NCBI RefSeq assembly: GCF_900155525.1
Contig: NZ_LT706952.1
Location: 754,406-818,405, forward strand
DNA length: 64,000 nt
Source of the DNA: Mailhella massiliensis
GTDB lineage: Bacteria > Desulfobacterota > Desulfovibrionia > Desulfovibrionales > Desulfovibrionaceae
Reading direction: 5' to 3'
Below are positions 1-6,031 of this stretch, piece after piece. Positions within the stretch are counted from its first letter, which is position 1. Each line of letters opens with the position of its first letter. A model generated the notes under the pieces. The model had not been told where the DNA came from. It was given only the letters and a program-made list of their open reading frames with translations, and did not search any database. A program made the position numbers and the translations under genes.

Positions 1-700
1 AAGCACGGCAAACCGCCGTGCTGGTATACTTCGTGCGGCCTGTAACTGGGCTGTGCGGGAAGGAATGTTGAAAGTGAGTCCTCTGGTCGGACTGCGGCTG
101 CCTGCTGCGCAGTCCAGGCGCATATCCCCACCGACAATAGCGGAACTGGACAGACTCTATGCAGCGGCTCCGCCACACATTCAACGGATTATCCTTCTGG
201 GCCTGTACACCGGCGCGCGAGTCGGAGCATCGGAGCTTTTTCGGCTACGATGGGATCAGGTCAACTTGTCCTCCGGCCTGATCTATATGCCCTGTGCCTA
301 TAAATCCCGTGGAGCGGACGGGCGGTATATCCCTGTCCGGCCAGACCTTTCCCGGATATTGAAACGTTGGAAGGAACAGGACGGAAGTCAGCCATGGGTC
401 ATAAGTTTCCGGGGAAAGTCAGTCAAAAGAATTTCCGCAAGCTGGAGAAAGCTTTGCCGTTCGGTTGGTATCACAAGGCCACTTCGGCCGTATGACCTGC
501 GTCATGCTTTCGCCACTCTTTCCATAGCCGGTACGGGTGATATTGGCTCTGTGGCGGAACTCATGGGGCATAGCAACGCGAATATGCTGCTGAAAGTCTA
601 TCAGCATATCAGAATGCCCGCCAAACAGGCCGCCGTGGACTCCATTCCCGCAATGAAGGTGCTCTTATCGCAAAAGGGAAGGCGTCGAACGATGATATAG
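1..700 (+). CDS. Tyrosine recombinase/integrase, 5' end outside window
   Basis: The reading frame is open from base 2 to the TAG at 698-700, and residues before the first in-frame GTG at 53 already read like the end of a phage-integrase core-binding domain (a LRAACNWAV segment). The gene therefore begins before the window. The catalytic domain shows the first arginine in TGARVGASELFRLRW, the YDLRHAF motif (Tyr where many relatives have His), the GHSN histidine box and the nucleophilic tyrosine in KVYQH. It would cut and rejoin DNA at a short core site. It lies on the opposite strand from the integrase at 8182-9297 and directly upstream of a tail-fibre-like gene, so it may serve a different recombination event (a nested element or a fibre switch) rather than integration of this element. 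Confidence 0.85.
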   Translation, partial: STANRRAGILRAACNWAVREGMLKVSPLVGLRLPAAQSRRISPPTIAELDRLYAAAPPHIQRIILLGLYTGARVGASELFRLRWDQVNLSSGLIYMPCAYKSRGADGRYIPVRPDLSRILKRWKEQDGSQPWVISFRGKSVKRISASWRKLCRSVGITRPLRPYDLRHAFATLSIAGTGDIGSVAELMGHSNANMLLKVYQHIRMPAKQAAVDSIPAMKVLLSQKGRRRTMI

Positions 701-830
701 CCAATTTTTGCTTCCATGAAAAACTAATTCCCTTGCTGCCGAGAGGAAGGGAGTCTCTTGCTGCGCTCTTTTGATTTTGGCTGTACGCCAGAAAAGAAAA
801 AAGTTAAAAGGATAGATAGGAGAAAAAGCT

Positions 831-1640
831 ATGATACTGCACAGGTACGATCTGGAAAATGGCGAGTACAAGGGGCCTCTGGAAGCTCAGCAGCGCCCGA
901 ACGGCGAGTTTATCACCGACGTGGTGGGGACTGTCACACAGGAACCGCCCGCCGTAGGGGAAAAGCAGGCCGCCCGCTGGACGGGAGAAGCCTGGGAGGT
1001 GGTGGAAGATTATCGGCAGACAAGAGACAAAGGCGGCGTCATCGAGGAGGGATCCGGTACGCCGTACTGGCTCCCCGGTGATACGTATAGAACTCCGGCA
1101 CGCTATCTCACGGAGCTGGGTCCGTTGCCGGAAGGCGCGCTCCTGGAACGGCCTGAGAAGACTCAGGAAGATATCGAAGCCGAAGAAGTCGCCGCCGCAC
1201 GGATGCAGGCAAGCAGCCTGATCACCTCCCGTATGCGTGCAACCACGCTCCAGACAGCGGCCTTTTCCGTGCCGGAACTCGCCACCATGGCCAAAGCTCA
1301 CAGCTTTGACGTGTGGAAGGCTGGGCAGACGTATGAAAAAGGCTATCGTCTGGAGCACGAAGGCGTCATCTATGAAGTCGTTCAGCAGGTGACCGCACAG
1401 GAACATCAGCCGCCGTCCGCGGAAGGTATGCTTGCCATATATCGCCCGCTTTCTTCCTCTGGTTCCTATGGCATGGACGGCACGAAGGAAAAAGCTTTCG
1501 AGTTCATCTATGGAATGGACGTTCACAAGGATGAGTATTTCACCTGGGACGGCAAACTCTGGCTGGCCACAAACGACATGCTGCCCTGTACCTGGCTTCC
1601 CGGAACCATCGGCGCATGGTGGCAGGAGGTGACGGAGTAA
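831..1640 (+). CDS. Phage tail-fibre-like protein with putative carbohydrate-binding segment
   Basis: 269 residues, start ATG 831 behind a purine-rich ribosome site (AGGAG). Residues 1-110 resemble N-terminal parts of prophage tail-fibre or tail-fibre-assembly proteins that begin with a short YDLENGEYKG segment. A basic and alanine-rich helical middle follows. Residues about 160-190 (VWKAGQTYEKGYRLEHEGVI) look like a carbohydrate-binding module of the type found on chitinases and phage fibres: aromatic, KGY turn, HEG-hY. The C-terminus is rich in tryptophan and tyrosine. It would act at the virion tip in host recognition. Its stop codon overlaps the start of the next gene (TAATG). The family assignment is by resemblance only; conserved hypothetical is the alternative. 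Confidence 0.55.
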   Translation: MILHRYDLENGEYKGPLEAQQRPNGEFITDVVGTVTQEPPAVGEKQAARWTGEAWEVVEDYRQTRDKGGVIEEGSGTPYWLPGDTYRTPARYLTELGPLPEGALLERPEKTQEDIEAEEVAAARMQASSLITSRMRATTLQTAAFSVPELATMAKAHSFDVWKAGQTYEKGYRLEHEGVIYEVVQQVTAQEHQPPSAEGMLAIYRPLSSSGSYGMDGTKEKAFEFIYGMDVHKDEYFTWDGKLWLATNDMLPCTWLPGTIGAWWQEVTE

Positions 1641-1801
1641 TGGAAAAGCTCATAGGTCAGGGCGTCCACTTCGAACGTATCCGCCGGATTACCGGCTACC
1701 TTGTGGGCGCACTGGACAGGTTCAACAACGCCAAGCGTGTGGAAGAACATGACCGCGTGAAGCATATGAATATGGAGCCGTGGAAACATCGGGCTGCTTG
1801 A
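1640..1801 (+). CDS. 53-residue protein resembling the glycyl-radical C-terminus of NrdD
   Basis: The ATG at 1640 shares its A with the preceding TAA stop (TAATG), so translation is probably coupled to the tail-fibre-like gene, with AGGAGG-type sequence about 14 bases upstream. The product contains RIRRITGYLVGALDRFNNAK and then a VEEHDRVKH segment. In class III (anaerobic) ribonucleotide reductase NrdD the last 30 or so residues contain an R-x-x-G-Y-L loop whose glycine carries the radical, followed by a similar RFN-x-x-K...E...R-V-K-H helix. There is no room for the active-site barrel, and no cysteines of the zinc site are present. By analogy with GrcA (YfiD), a spare glycyl-radical domain for pyruvate formate-lyase, it could patch or inhibit host NrdD; that is inference. 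A non-functional remnant is the alternative. Confidence 0.6.
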   Translation: MEKLIGQGVHFERIRRITGYLVGALDRFNNAKRVEEHDRVKHMNMEPWKHRAA

Positions 1802-1829
1802 CGAAATCAGGAAAAGTGCGCATTAAGAA

Positions 1830-1861
1830 GGGGCAGGGAGTGCGCTAACACTCTCTGCCCC
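1830..1861 (+). terminator. Hairpin after the tail operon
   Basis: Thirteen-base arms GGGGCAGGGAGTG (1830-1842) and CACTCTCTGCCCC (1849-1861) pair with one G-T step around a six-base loop. There is no T-run, so it is a weak or factor-dependent terminator, or a stabilising 3' hairpin. Confidence 0.45.
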
Positions 1862-1909
1862 AATGTATGGGCCAGTCCCGCCGATTGGTTAAAACCTCAC
1901 ATTGTTTCC

Positions 1910-1944
1910 GGCCTCTGAAGGAAGTGTCAGTTCCTTCAGAGGCC
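1910..1944. repeat. Perfect 14-bp inverted repeat with 7-bp spacer
   Basis: GGCCTCTGAAGGAA (1910-1923) and TTCCTTCAGAGGCC (1931-1944) flank GTGTCAG. No T-run follows on either strand. It lies between two convergent transcription units and may act as a bidirectional terminator. Its geometry (two long inverted arms, seven-base centre) also matches a tyrosine-recombinase core site. Confidence 0.6.
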
Positions 1945-1948
1945 AAAG

Positions 1949-2032
1949 TTATTTAAGAAGCTGGTAAAGTACCCAGCCGCCGATAACCGTAGCCAAAGTG
2001 CCGGAAAGAACTTCCAGCAGGAACTGACGCAT
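1949..2032 (-). CDS. 27-residue single-span membrane peptide
   Basis: A short frame reads MRQFLLEVLSGTLATVIGGW and seven further residues ending in lysine. The ATG at 2032 follows a strong AAAGGAGG site with about eight bases of spacing, which is the main support for the gene. The product is almost entirely one hydrophobic helix with a charged residue at each end, so it would insert in the inner membrane. The perfect inverted repeat at 1910-1944 lies just downstream. Small prophage peptides of this kind include type I toxin-like and holin-accessory proteins, but I do not recognise a family. Confidence 0.5.
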   Translation of the reverse strand: MRQFLLEVLSGTLATVIGGWVLYQLLK

Positions 2033-2199
2033 GGGCGTATCCTCCTTTGCGGGAGGCTGGCCCACGTCGGCACCATATGAAAGCGATTTACAAAAATCAA
2101 GCCCGCCTTCAACGCGAAAAATATAATGTCTTTTTCTTGAGTGATGCCGTACAACGGTATCGACCTGAAAGCATCGCCGCTCAACCAGGTCACAAAAGC

Positions 2200-2232
2200 A
2201 GCCGCCACGTTCGCCCCGTGGCGGCTTTTTTA
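2200..2232. terminator. Rho-independent terminator
   Basis: Arms AGCCGCCACG (2200-2209) and CGTGGCGGCT (2217-2226) are followed on the plus strand by six T. It abuts the stop of the minus-strand CII-like gene, so it probably works in both directions. Confidence 0.75.
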
Positions 2233-2460
2233 TTACTTCTTCAGCTCTTCCTCCATCAGGTCAAGAATTCTTCTGTCTCCGGTGACTCTGATGATGTCCA
2301 TCACGGTTTTGAGTCCGAGCTTTGCCTGGTCGTCAAACGGGTTCAACTCGCGCATGAACGTATTGTATTTTTTTCCGATACGTTTGCAGAGTTCCCGCTT
2401 GGGCATTTCGATGGACATGACAATACGGTACACCTGAAGCAAAAATTCATCGTACAACAT
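2233..2460 (-). CDS. Phage CII-type regulatory protein (short form)
   Basis: 75 residues. I place the start at the ATG 2460 (MLYDEFLLQV) because AGGAG lies seven bases upstream; the frame stays open further but without a ribosome site. The sequence shows the Phage_CP76/CII pattern: a helix-turn-helix (MPKRELCKRIGKKYNTFMRE) followed by LNPFDDQAKLGLKTVMDI and TGDRRIL. Such proteins bind DNA and steer prophage transcription. A second, longer member of the same family lies at 7449-7916. It is transcribed leftward, divergent from the gene at 2678 across a very AT-rich spacer. Confidence 0.65.
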   Translation of the reverse strand: MLYDEFLLQVYRIVMSIEMPKRELCKRIGKKYNTFMRELNPFDDQAKLGLKTVMDIIRVTGDRRILDLMEEELKK

Positions 2461-2519
2461 GGAAACGCTCCTGTTGCTGAAGGTTTCCGGCGCGAAAATC
2501 GGAGCCGGCTTCTTCAAGT

Positions 2520-2677
2520 ACAGGGATGTTTCAGGTCCTCAGGGAGATATCTTTTTGAATATTTTTATTAAATATTTTTATTTTTTATAAATAAAAATGT
2601 TTACTTTTAGAGGTAATAAGGTAGTTTATTTATATGAAGTTAATAAAAACAACAGGTTACACAAAAAGGAGTAAAAA
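2520..2677. promoter_or_regulatory. AT-rich divergent promoter/operator region
   Basis: Between the CII-like gene and the DUF3560-like gene the sequence becomes almost pure A/T (about 2550-2640), with near-repeats of TTAAATATTTTTATT. The contrast with the surrounding GC-rich DNA suggests a strong promoter region and binding sites for repressor or silencer proteins. The gene at 2678 has the ribosome site AAAAAGGAG. Confidence 0.5.
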
Positions 2678-3376
2678 ATGCCTGCTGATTACTACGAACG
2701 TCAGGAAGCCCGCCGCCAGCGCCTCGAAGAGCGTCTGGAACGTGCGCAGAATGAAGCCATGAACGAACACGGCAAGGCCATGCGTGAACTCAGTCAGATC
2801 CCCCTCGGTCAGCCCATCTTGGTCGGCCATTATTCGGAACGCGCTCATCGTGCACTGCTCGCCCGCTCTGACCGCTACATGGAAAAAAGCGTGGAGCTTT
2901 CCCGTAAGGCCGACTATCTGAGCGACAAGCTGAATGGCGTAGGCTGCGGCGGGATATCCTCCGACGCGCCGGACGCCATAGAACGCCTGGAAGCGAAACT
3001 GGCCTCACTGGAAGAAGCTCAGGAAATCATGAAGGCTGCAAACAAGGCAGCCGGACGCGGCAATCCCAAGCCCTACGAGTCCTACCAGCTCAGCAACAAC
3101 AACGCGAACATCCGAAGGGTCAGGCAGCGCATCGAGCACCTGAAAAGGCACGCTGCCGATGTGACCACGCGCCTGCCATTCGAGGGCGGGGAAATCGTGG
3201 ACAATGTGGAAGAAAACCGTGTCCAGATTCTCTTTGATGAAAAGCCGTCCTACGAAGTCCGGTCTGAGCTCAAGGGATACGGCTTCCGGTGGGCGCCCCG
3301 CTTCTCCGCATGGCAGAAGATGAGAAGCCGGTGGGCCATGTACGAAGCAAAGAAGGTGTGCGGCATAGACGACTAG
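2678..3376 (+). CDS. DUF3560-like protein
   Basis: 232 residues, ATG 2678 with an AAAGGAG site. The first half is a charged coiled-coil-like helix interrupted by a conserved stretch IPLGQPILVGHYSERAHRAL, which is characteristic of DUF3560 proteins carried by plasmids and phages. The C-terminal 45 residues include RSELKGYGFRWAPRFSAWQK, a segment also seen at the end of DUF3560 and related plasmid proteins. The family is often found near antirestriction or DNA-transfer genes, but its function is not established. It is separated from the next gene by a small GC hairpin. Confidence 0.65.
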   Translation: MPADYYERQEARRQRLEERLERAQNEAMNEHGKAMRELSQIPLGQPILVGHYSERAHRALLARSDRYMEKSVELSRKADYLSDKLNGVGCGGISSDAPDAIERLEAKLASLEEAQEIMKAANKAAGRGNPKPYESYQLSNNNANIRRVRQRIEHLKRHAADVTTRLPFEGGEIVDNVEENRVQILFDEKPSYEVRSELKGYGFRWAPRFSAWQKMRSRWAMYEAKKVCGIDD

Positions 3377-3388
3377 AAATGAAAAGGG

Positions 3389-3407
3389 GCCGGGGCTATC
3401 CCCGGCT
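3389..3407 (+). terminator. GC-rich hairpin between accessory genes
   Basis: GCCGGGG and CCCCGGC pair around CTAT, directly before the AAAAGGAG ribosome site of the next gene. There is no T-run, so it may stabilise the upstream transcript rather than end it. Confidence 0.4.
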
Positions 3408-3424
3408 CCCAAAAGGAGAACTTT

Positions 3425-4222
3425 ATGCTTGAAGGTCCTTTCTGTATTTGGGATTTCGGATATGGCAAGAACGCTCCCAAGAACATTAACGAGTATCTGG
3501 GAAGAAAGGTCGTTTTCTACGATAAGGTTTATACGGTGGTCCACGTCGAGCCGTCGGATCGGCAGGTGTACAGGGTTGACGGAAGCGTTATTCCTGGAGC
3601 GGCCAGCCTGTTCATGGCGCGATGGCAGGGAAAAGACGGACAACCAGAGGGAATGGGCGCGAACGCGGCCACCATTGCCGAACCGTGCAAGACCATCTGC
3701 CACTGGCACCCGGATGTTGATTTCCGGGAAGACGCGGAAGAATGCGCCCGGCTCTACAAGGCCGCACTGGCCGGAAATGAGGCCAGAAAACAGCAGGCGG
3801 CTAAAGAGAAGCTCCGGGTTACGGAGCTGAGAAACGCCAGAGAGGCACGGTTCAGAGAGCTCTGCCCGGAATGGGCGAAGGCCTACATCGTCGCCGTCCA
3901 CCAGCAAAACGAGTCGGATATCATGACGGACTATTTTTCCGCCAGCGAAACACGGGTCGTGCTGTTGGGCTTTTCCAAGAGTATCCGCGAGAACTTCTCG
4001 GAAATGAGGAAGCTGGCCGCCAAGTTCCCCTTCGTTGCTCATCTCTCCGAAGAAGGAGAGGAACACCGGGAAAAGTACACCGGCGGGCATGGCTACTACC
4101 TTGCCGGGCAAGGTGGCTGGTATTCCGGCTGGATCATTCGGAAAGAGAACTTCGGACGCGATGGAAGGCCCGCATGGCACCGCGAAGGTGTGGAGCTGGA
4201 ATCCTATATCGAAAGCCTGTGA
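3425..4222 (+). CDS. Unknown phage accessory protein, 265 residues
   Basis: ATG 3425 follows AAAAGGAG. I do not recognise the family. The N-terminal 80 residues look like a small beta domain (GRKVVFYDKVYTVVHVEPSD). Residues 100-150 form a lysine/arginine/glutamate-rich helix. The C-terminal half contains TDYFSASETRVVLLGFSKSI and ends with glycine/tyrosine/tryptophan-rich segments (HGYYLAGQGGWYSGWIIRK). It is soluble, with no signal peptide or membrane span. It belongs to a series of singly terminated genes (2678-6017) typical of prophage accessory cassettes. Confidence 0.65.
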   Translation: MLEGPFCIWDFGYGKNAPKNINEYLGRKVVFYDKVYTVVHVEPSDRQVYRVDGSVIPGAASLFMARWQGKDGQPEGMGANAATIAEPCKTICHWHPDVDFREDAEECARLYKAALAGNEARKQQAAKEKLRVTELRNAREARFRELCPEWAKAYIVAVHQQNESDIMTDYFSASETRVVLLGFSKSIRENFSEMRKLAAKFPFVAHLSEEGEEHREKYTGGHGYYLAGQGGWYSGWIIRKENFGRDGRPAWHREGVELESYIESL

Positions 4223-4230
4223 ACCAAACT

Positions 4231-4256
4231 GGGGCCGCCATGCGCGGCCCTTTTCC
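4231..4256 (+). terminator. Terminator-like hairpin
   Basis: GGGCCGC and GCGGCCC pair around CATGC and are followed by TTTTCC, immediately before the next gene's ribosome site. Confidence 0.55.
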
Positions 4257-4280
4257 TTCCCTGATACAAGGAGCTGCCAG

Positions 4281-4817
4281 ATGAAAACGCAGGATTACGC
4301 CCTGGAGCTTGCCCGTGACTTCGACCGTTGGAACCATATCGTAACGGACGGAACAACTGATCCTTTCTGGCCGGATGGGACAAATCTGAATCTGGTCCGA
4401 CGCCATATCATAAACGCGAAACAAGCCATAGAACAGAAAATGAAGCCCGAAGATTTTCCAGAGATATATTATCGCCCTACTCCCCCGGAAGTGTCCGAGG
4501 ATTTCATGGCAAATGCTGAGGGGATACGGATTCGAGCCACCAGCCTGCTCGAAGCCTGCGAGGCAGACAAAAACTATCGGTATATCAAAAAGATGCGCGA
4601 ATTTGTATCGAAAGATGACCTGGAAAAACTCGGCATCGCATTGGTGATATGGAGTATCGACCGGTTGAAAGAGTCCGTGAACAGCGGAAACCTGGTTACC
4701 ATGCGGGGGTACATGCACTCGGAGTTCCTTCTTGCTGATCTGAAAAACTGCGCGGACAGTATCCGGGCCCTTCCGGCATCCAGTCTGCGAGCGGTTCAAG
4801 GATCGCTCATTTCCTAA
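4281..4817 (+). CDS. Unknown phage accessory protein, 178 residues
   Basis: The start is ATG 4281 (MKTQDYALELARDFDRWNHI), chosen because AAGGAG lies eight bases upstream; the frame is open further left only as a shadow of the previous gene. The product appears mostly helical, with a tryptophan/histidine-containing N-terminus and no membrane span. I do not recognise a family. It ends just before a hairpin terminator at 4837-4880. Confidence 0.65.
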   Translation: MKTQDYALELARDFDRWNHIVTDGTTDPFWPDGTNLNLVRRHIINAKQAIEQKMKPEDFPEIYYRPTPPEVSEDFMANAEGIRIRATSLLEACEADKNYRYIKKMREFVSKDDLEKLGIALVIWSIDRLKESVNSGNLVTMRGYMHSEFLLADLKNCADSIRALPASSLRAVQGSLIS

Positions 4818-4836
4818 AATAGGAAAAAATGCCATC

Positions 4837-4880
4837 AGTTACGCCCGGAGGGAGTGGCTCTTTCCTGGGCGTACTGTTTT
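4837..4880 (+). terminator. Rho-independent terminator
   Basis: ACGCCC (4841-4846) pairs with GGGCGT (4867-4872), with flanking AGT/ACT and an inner AGGGA/TTTCCT extension, then a short T-run (GTTTT). Confidence 0.6.
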
Positions 4881-4909
4881 ATCGTGCGAGGGATGGCTGA
4901 AATCTTCCC

Positions 4910-4938
4910 TTGACATCCGCCGGAAAATTTAATTCACT
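4910..4938 (+). promoter_or_regulatory. Candidate promoter for the first antisense-RNA unit
   Basis: TTGACA (4910-4915), a 17-base spacer and TTCACT (4933-4938). The -10 is poor, but the arrangement recurs at 5238-5266 with the same hexamer, the same spacing and the same GAAATTT-type spacer, which supports a shared promoter design. Confidence 0.45.
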
Positions 4939-5049
4939 ACCTGTACGGAGCCTCGAAACCTCCTTTACCAGCGGTTTGGTCACTACCCCGAAAGCGTGGC
5001 TATTTTTATGCCCTGTACCGGAAAAGCAGCGGCATTTCATCGGCTGTAT

Positions 5050-5131
5050 GGCCGGGAGTAGGCTAATAGAACACCCGCAAGGGGAATAGGCCTGGACGTC
5101 TGGTAACGTTTTCGAGCTCCCGGCCTTTTTT
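5050..5131 (+). ncRNA. C4/CI-like antisense RNA, copy 1
   Basis: A closing stem of nine pairs (GGCCGGGAG 5050-5058 with CTCCCGGCC 5117-5125) ends in six T and encloses two hairpins: one built on CCC-GCAA-GGG (5074-5083) and one on ACGT-CTGGTA-ACGT (5096-5109). TCTGGTAA (5099-5106), centred on the second loop, is the exact reverse complement of TTACCAGA (5159-5166), which overlaps the ribosome site of the downstream reading frame. This matches the design of phage P1/P7 C4 and P4 CI immunity RNAs. Those are processed from the leader of the transcript they silence and pair with a target beside a ribosome site to block translation and cause early termination. Assignment is by architecture and complementarity, not by a covariance search. 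Confidence 0.6.
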
Positions 5132-5164
5132 GCGTTCTGCAAAAGGCCAATCGAAAAATTACCA

Positions 5165-5226
5165 GAGGTGCATCATGACCAGTTTTCCCATGGAACAGAC
5201 CGAAGTCACGGCCCTGCACATGAACC
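5165..5226 (+). repeat. Direct repeat, copy 1 (partner 5491-5552)
   Basis: The ribosome site (GAGGT), start codon and first 17 codons recur at 5491-5552 with three mismatches in the 52 coding bases. Similarity stops right after the shared ALHMN codons. Confidence 0.85.
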
Positions 5227-5474
5227 ACGCCCATGCCTTGACAAACAGGGCGAAATTTTTAAGACTGAACTTCCCCAAATCCGAGATAGGCTTGCCGGAG
5301 CCTTTGCCAGTGTTCCCCGCGTTGGCGCAAATCGCGGCGTTTTCAGTTTCTGCCACCGGTGCATCTCTTTCATGGTGCAGGTACATATCGGCGGAACAAC
5401 GTCCAGTATCCGTGAGGACTGGCGGCCTATCTCGGGCCGGGGAGCGTTGTTCCGTCTTTTTTTGTACCCTGTAA
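5175..5474 (+). CDS. Short frame under antisense RNA 1; leader peptide or truncated duplicate
   Basis: ATG 5175 behind GAGGTG starts MTSFPMEQTEVTALHMN, nearly identical to the start of the gene at 5501. The frame then diverges and runs through the second promoter and second structured RNA to a stop at 5472-5474. The overlap with those elements makes a 99-residue functional protein unlikely. More probably it is a leader peptide whose translation is the target of antisense RNA 1, like the icd frame of P1, or the stub of a duplicated gene. The ribosome-binding region overlaps the sequence complementary to the RNA loop. Confidence 0.4.
   Translation: MTSFPMEQTEVTALHMNHAHALTNRAKFLRLNFPKSEIGLPEPLPVFPALAQIAAFSVSATGASLSWCRYISAEQRPVSVRTGGLSRAGERCSVFFCTL
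5238..5266 (+). promoter_or_regulatory. Candidate promoter for the second antisense-RNA unit
   Basis: TTGACA (5238-5243), 17-base spacer and AAGACT (5261-5266), parallel to 4910-4938. Confidence 0.45.
5392..5463 (+). ncRNA. C4/CI-like antisense RNA, copy 2
   Basis: A ten-pair closing stem (CGGAACAACG 5392-5401 with CGTTGTTCCG 5445-5454) is followed by a T7 run and encloses two hairpins. The first is CCAGT/ACTGG with an inner CC-GTGA-GG; the second is CGGCC/GGCCG with loop TATCTCG. ATCTCGG (5429-5435), in the second loop, can pair with CCGAGGT (5489-5495), which is the ribosome site of the gene at 5501, over seven pairs including one G-U. The order of parts (closing stem with T-run, GNRA-capped first hairpin, second hairpin whose loop targets the next ribosome site) is the same as in copy 1, although the primary sequences differ almost entirely. 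Confidence 0.58.
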
Positions 5475-5490
5475 CCTAATCCCTAAAGCC

Positions 5491-5552
5491 GAGGTACCCT
5501 ATGACCAGTTTCCCCATGGAACAGACCGAGATCACGGCCCTGCACATGAACC
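5491..5552 (+). repeat. Direct repeat, copy 2
   Basis: Second copy of the ribosome site plus first 17 codons described at 5165-5226. Confidence 0.85.
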
Positions 5553-5779
5553 CCATAACCGGCATGGTTCGGGTGGAATTTCTGCCCGTGTGGCGTGAAG
5601 ATTTTGCTGAAGATCACGTCCTTGTGCCGCTTTCCTTCATCGTTCGCCTTGATGTGCGCGTGGGCGATACCGTCAACCTGTTCCTCCTTCCAGAGTCCGT
5701 GCTCATCGGCGGAGTGCTCTACCATAAGCGCCCGGTCGATTCCATTCCCTTCACTACCGGCGCCGGGAGGGCAGCATGA
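5501..5779 (+). CDS. Unknown small protein controlled by antisense RNA 2
   Basis: 92 residues, ATG 5501 with GAGGT. It begins MTSFPMEQTEITALHMNPIT and continues with alternating hydrophobic residues (RVEFLPVW, FIVRLDVRVGDTVNLFLL) that suggest a small beta barrel. I do not recognise the family. The start region is complementary to the loop of the RNA at 5392-5463. The last codons overlap the ATG of the next gene (ATGA), so the two are coupled. If the C4 analogy holds, this pair would occupy the icd/ant position and could be antirepressor or derepression functions; that is inference only. Confidence 0.65.
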   Translation: MTSFPMEQTEITALHMNPITGMVRVEFLPVWREDFAEDHVLVPLSFIVRLDVRVGDTVNLFLLPESVLIGGVLYHKRPVDSIPFTTGAGRAA

Positions 5780-5982
5780 ACGCAGACGATGCCCGGCTGC
5801 GCGCCCTGGTGGATTATATGGCTCTGGAGCTGGATGGCATTGAAAAGCGCATGACCTATGCGTCCAGTATCATCATGGAGCAGAACGGCGACGATATGGC
5901 CGCCTTGTCCCTGTATCTTCGTGATGCCGCCGCCCATGTCAGACGCCTTCAGGATGAAGTGACACGCTGGAACAGGCGATAG
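5776..5982 (+). CDS. Unknown small helical protein
   Basis: 68 residues, starting inside the stop of the previous gene (ATGA at 5776-5779). The sequence is helical and amphipathic throughout (ALVDYMALELDGIEKRMTYA, DAAAHVRRLQDEV), so it probably forms a coiled coil or a helical hairpin. It has no membrane span and no recognised family. It is followed by a rho-independent terminator, making 5501-5982 a two-gene unit. Confidence 0.65.
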   Translation: MNADDARLRALVDYMALELDGIEKRMTYASSIIMEQNGDDMAALSLYLRDAAAHVRRLQDEVTRWNRR

Positions 5983-5996
5983 TGGCTTATTCGCCC

Positions 5997-6017
5997 CGGG
6001 TATGGTACCCGTTTTTT
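5997..6017 (+). terminator. Rho-independent terminator
   Basis: CGGGTA-TGG-TACCCG followed by six T. Confidence 0.8.
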
Positions 6018-6031
6018 ACAGGAGGAAACTC

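Noticed and set aside
1936-2208. 90-codon minus-strand frame over the small membrane peptide
   Set aside because: Different frame from the peptide that has the strong ribosome site, and no site of its own.
2047-2571. 174-codon plus-strand frame opposite the CII-like gene
   Set aside because: No ribosome site; it crosses a terminator and the CII-like gene on the other strand is convincing.
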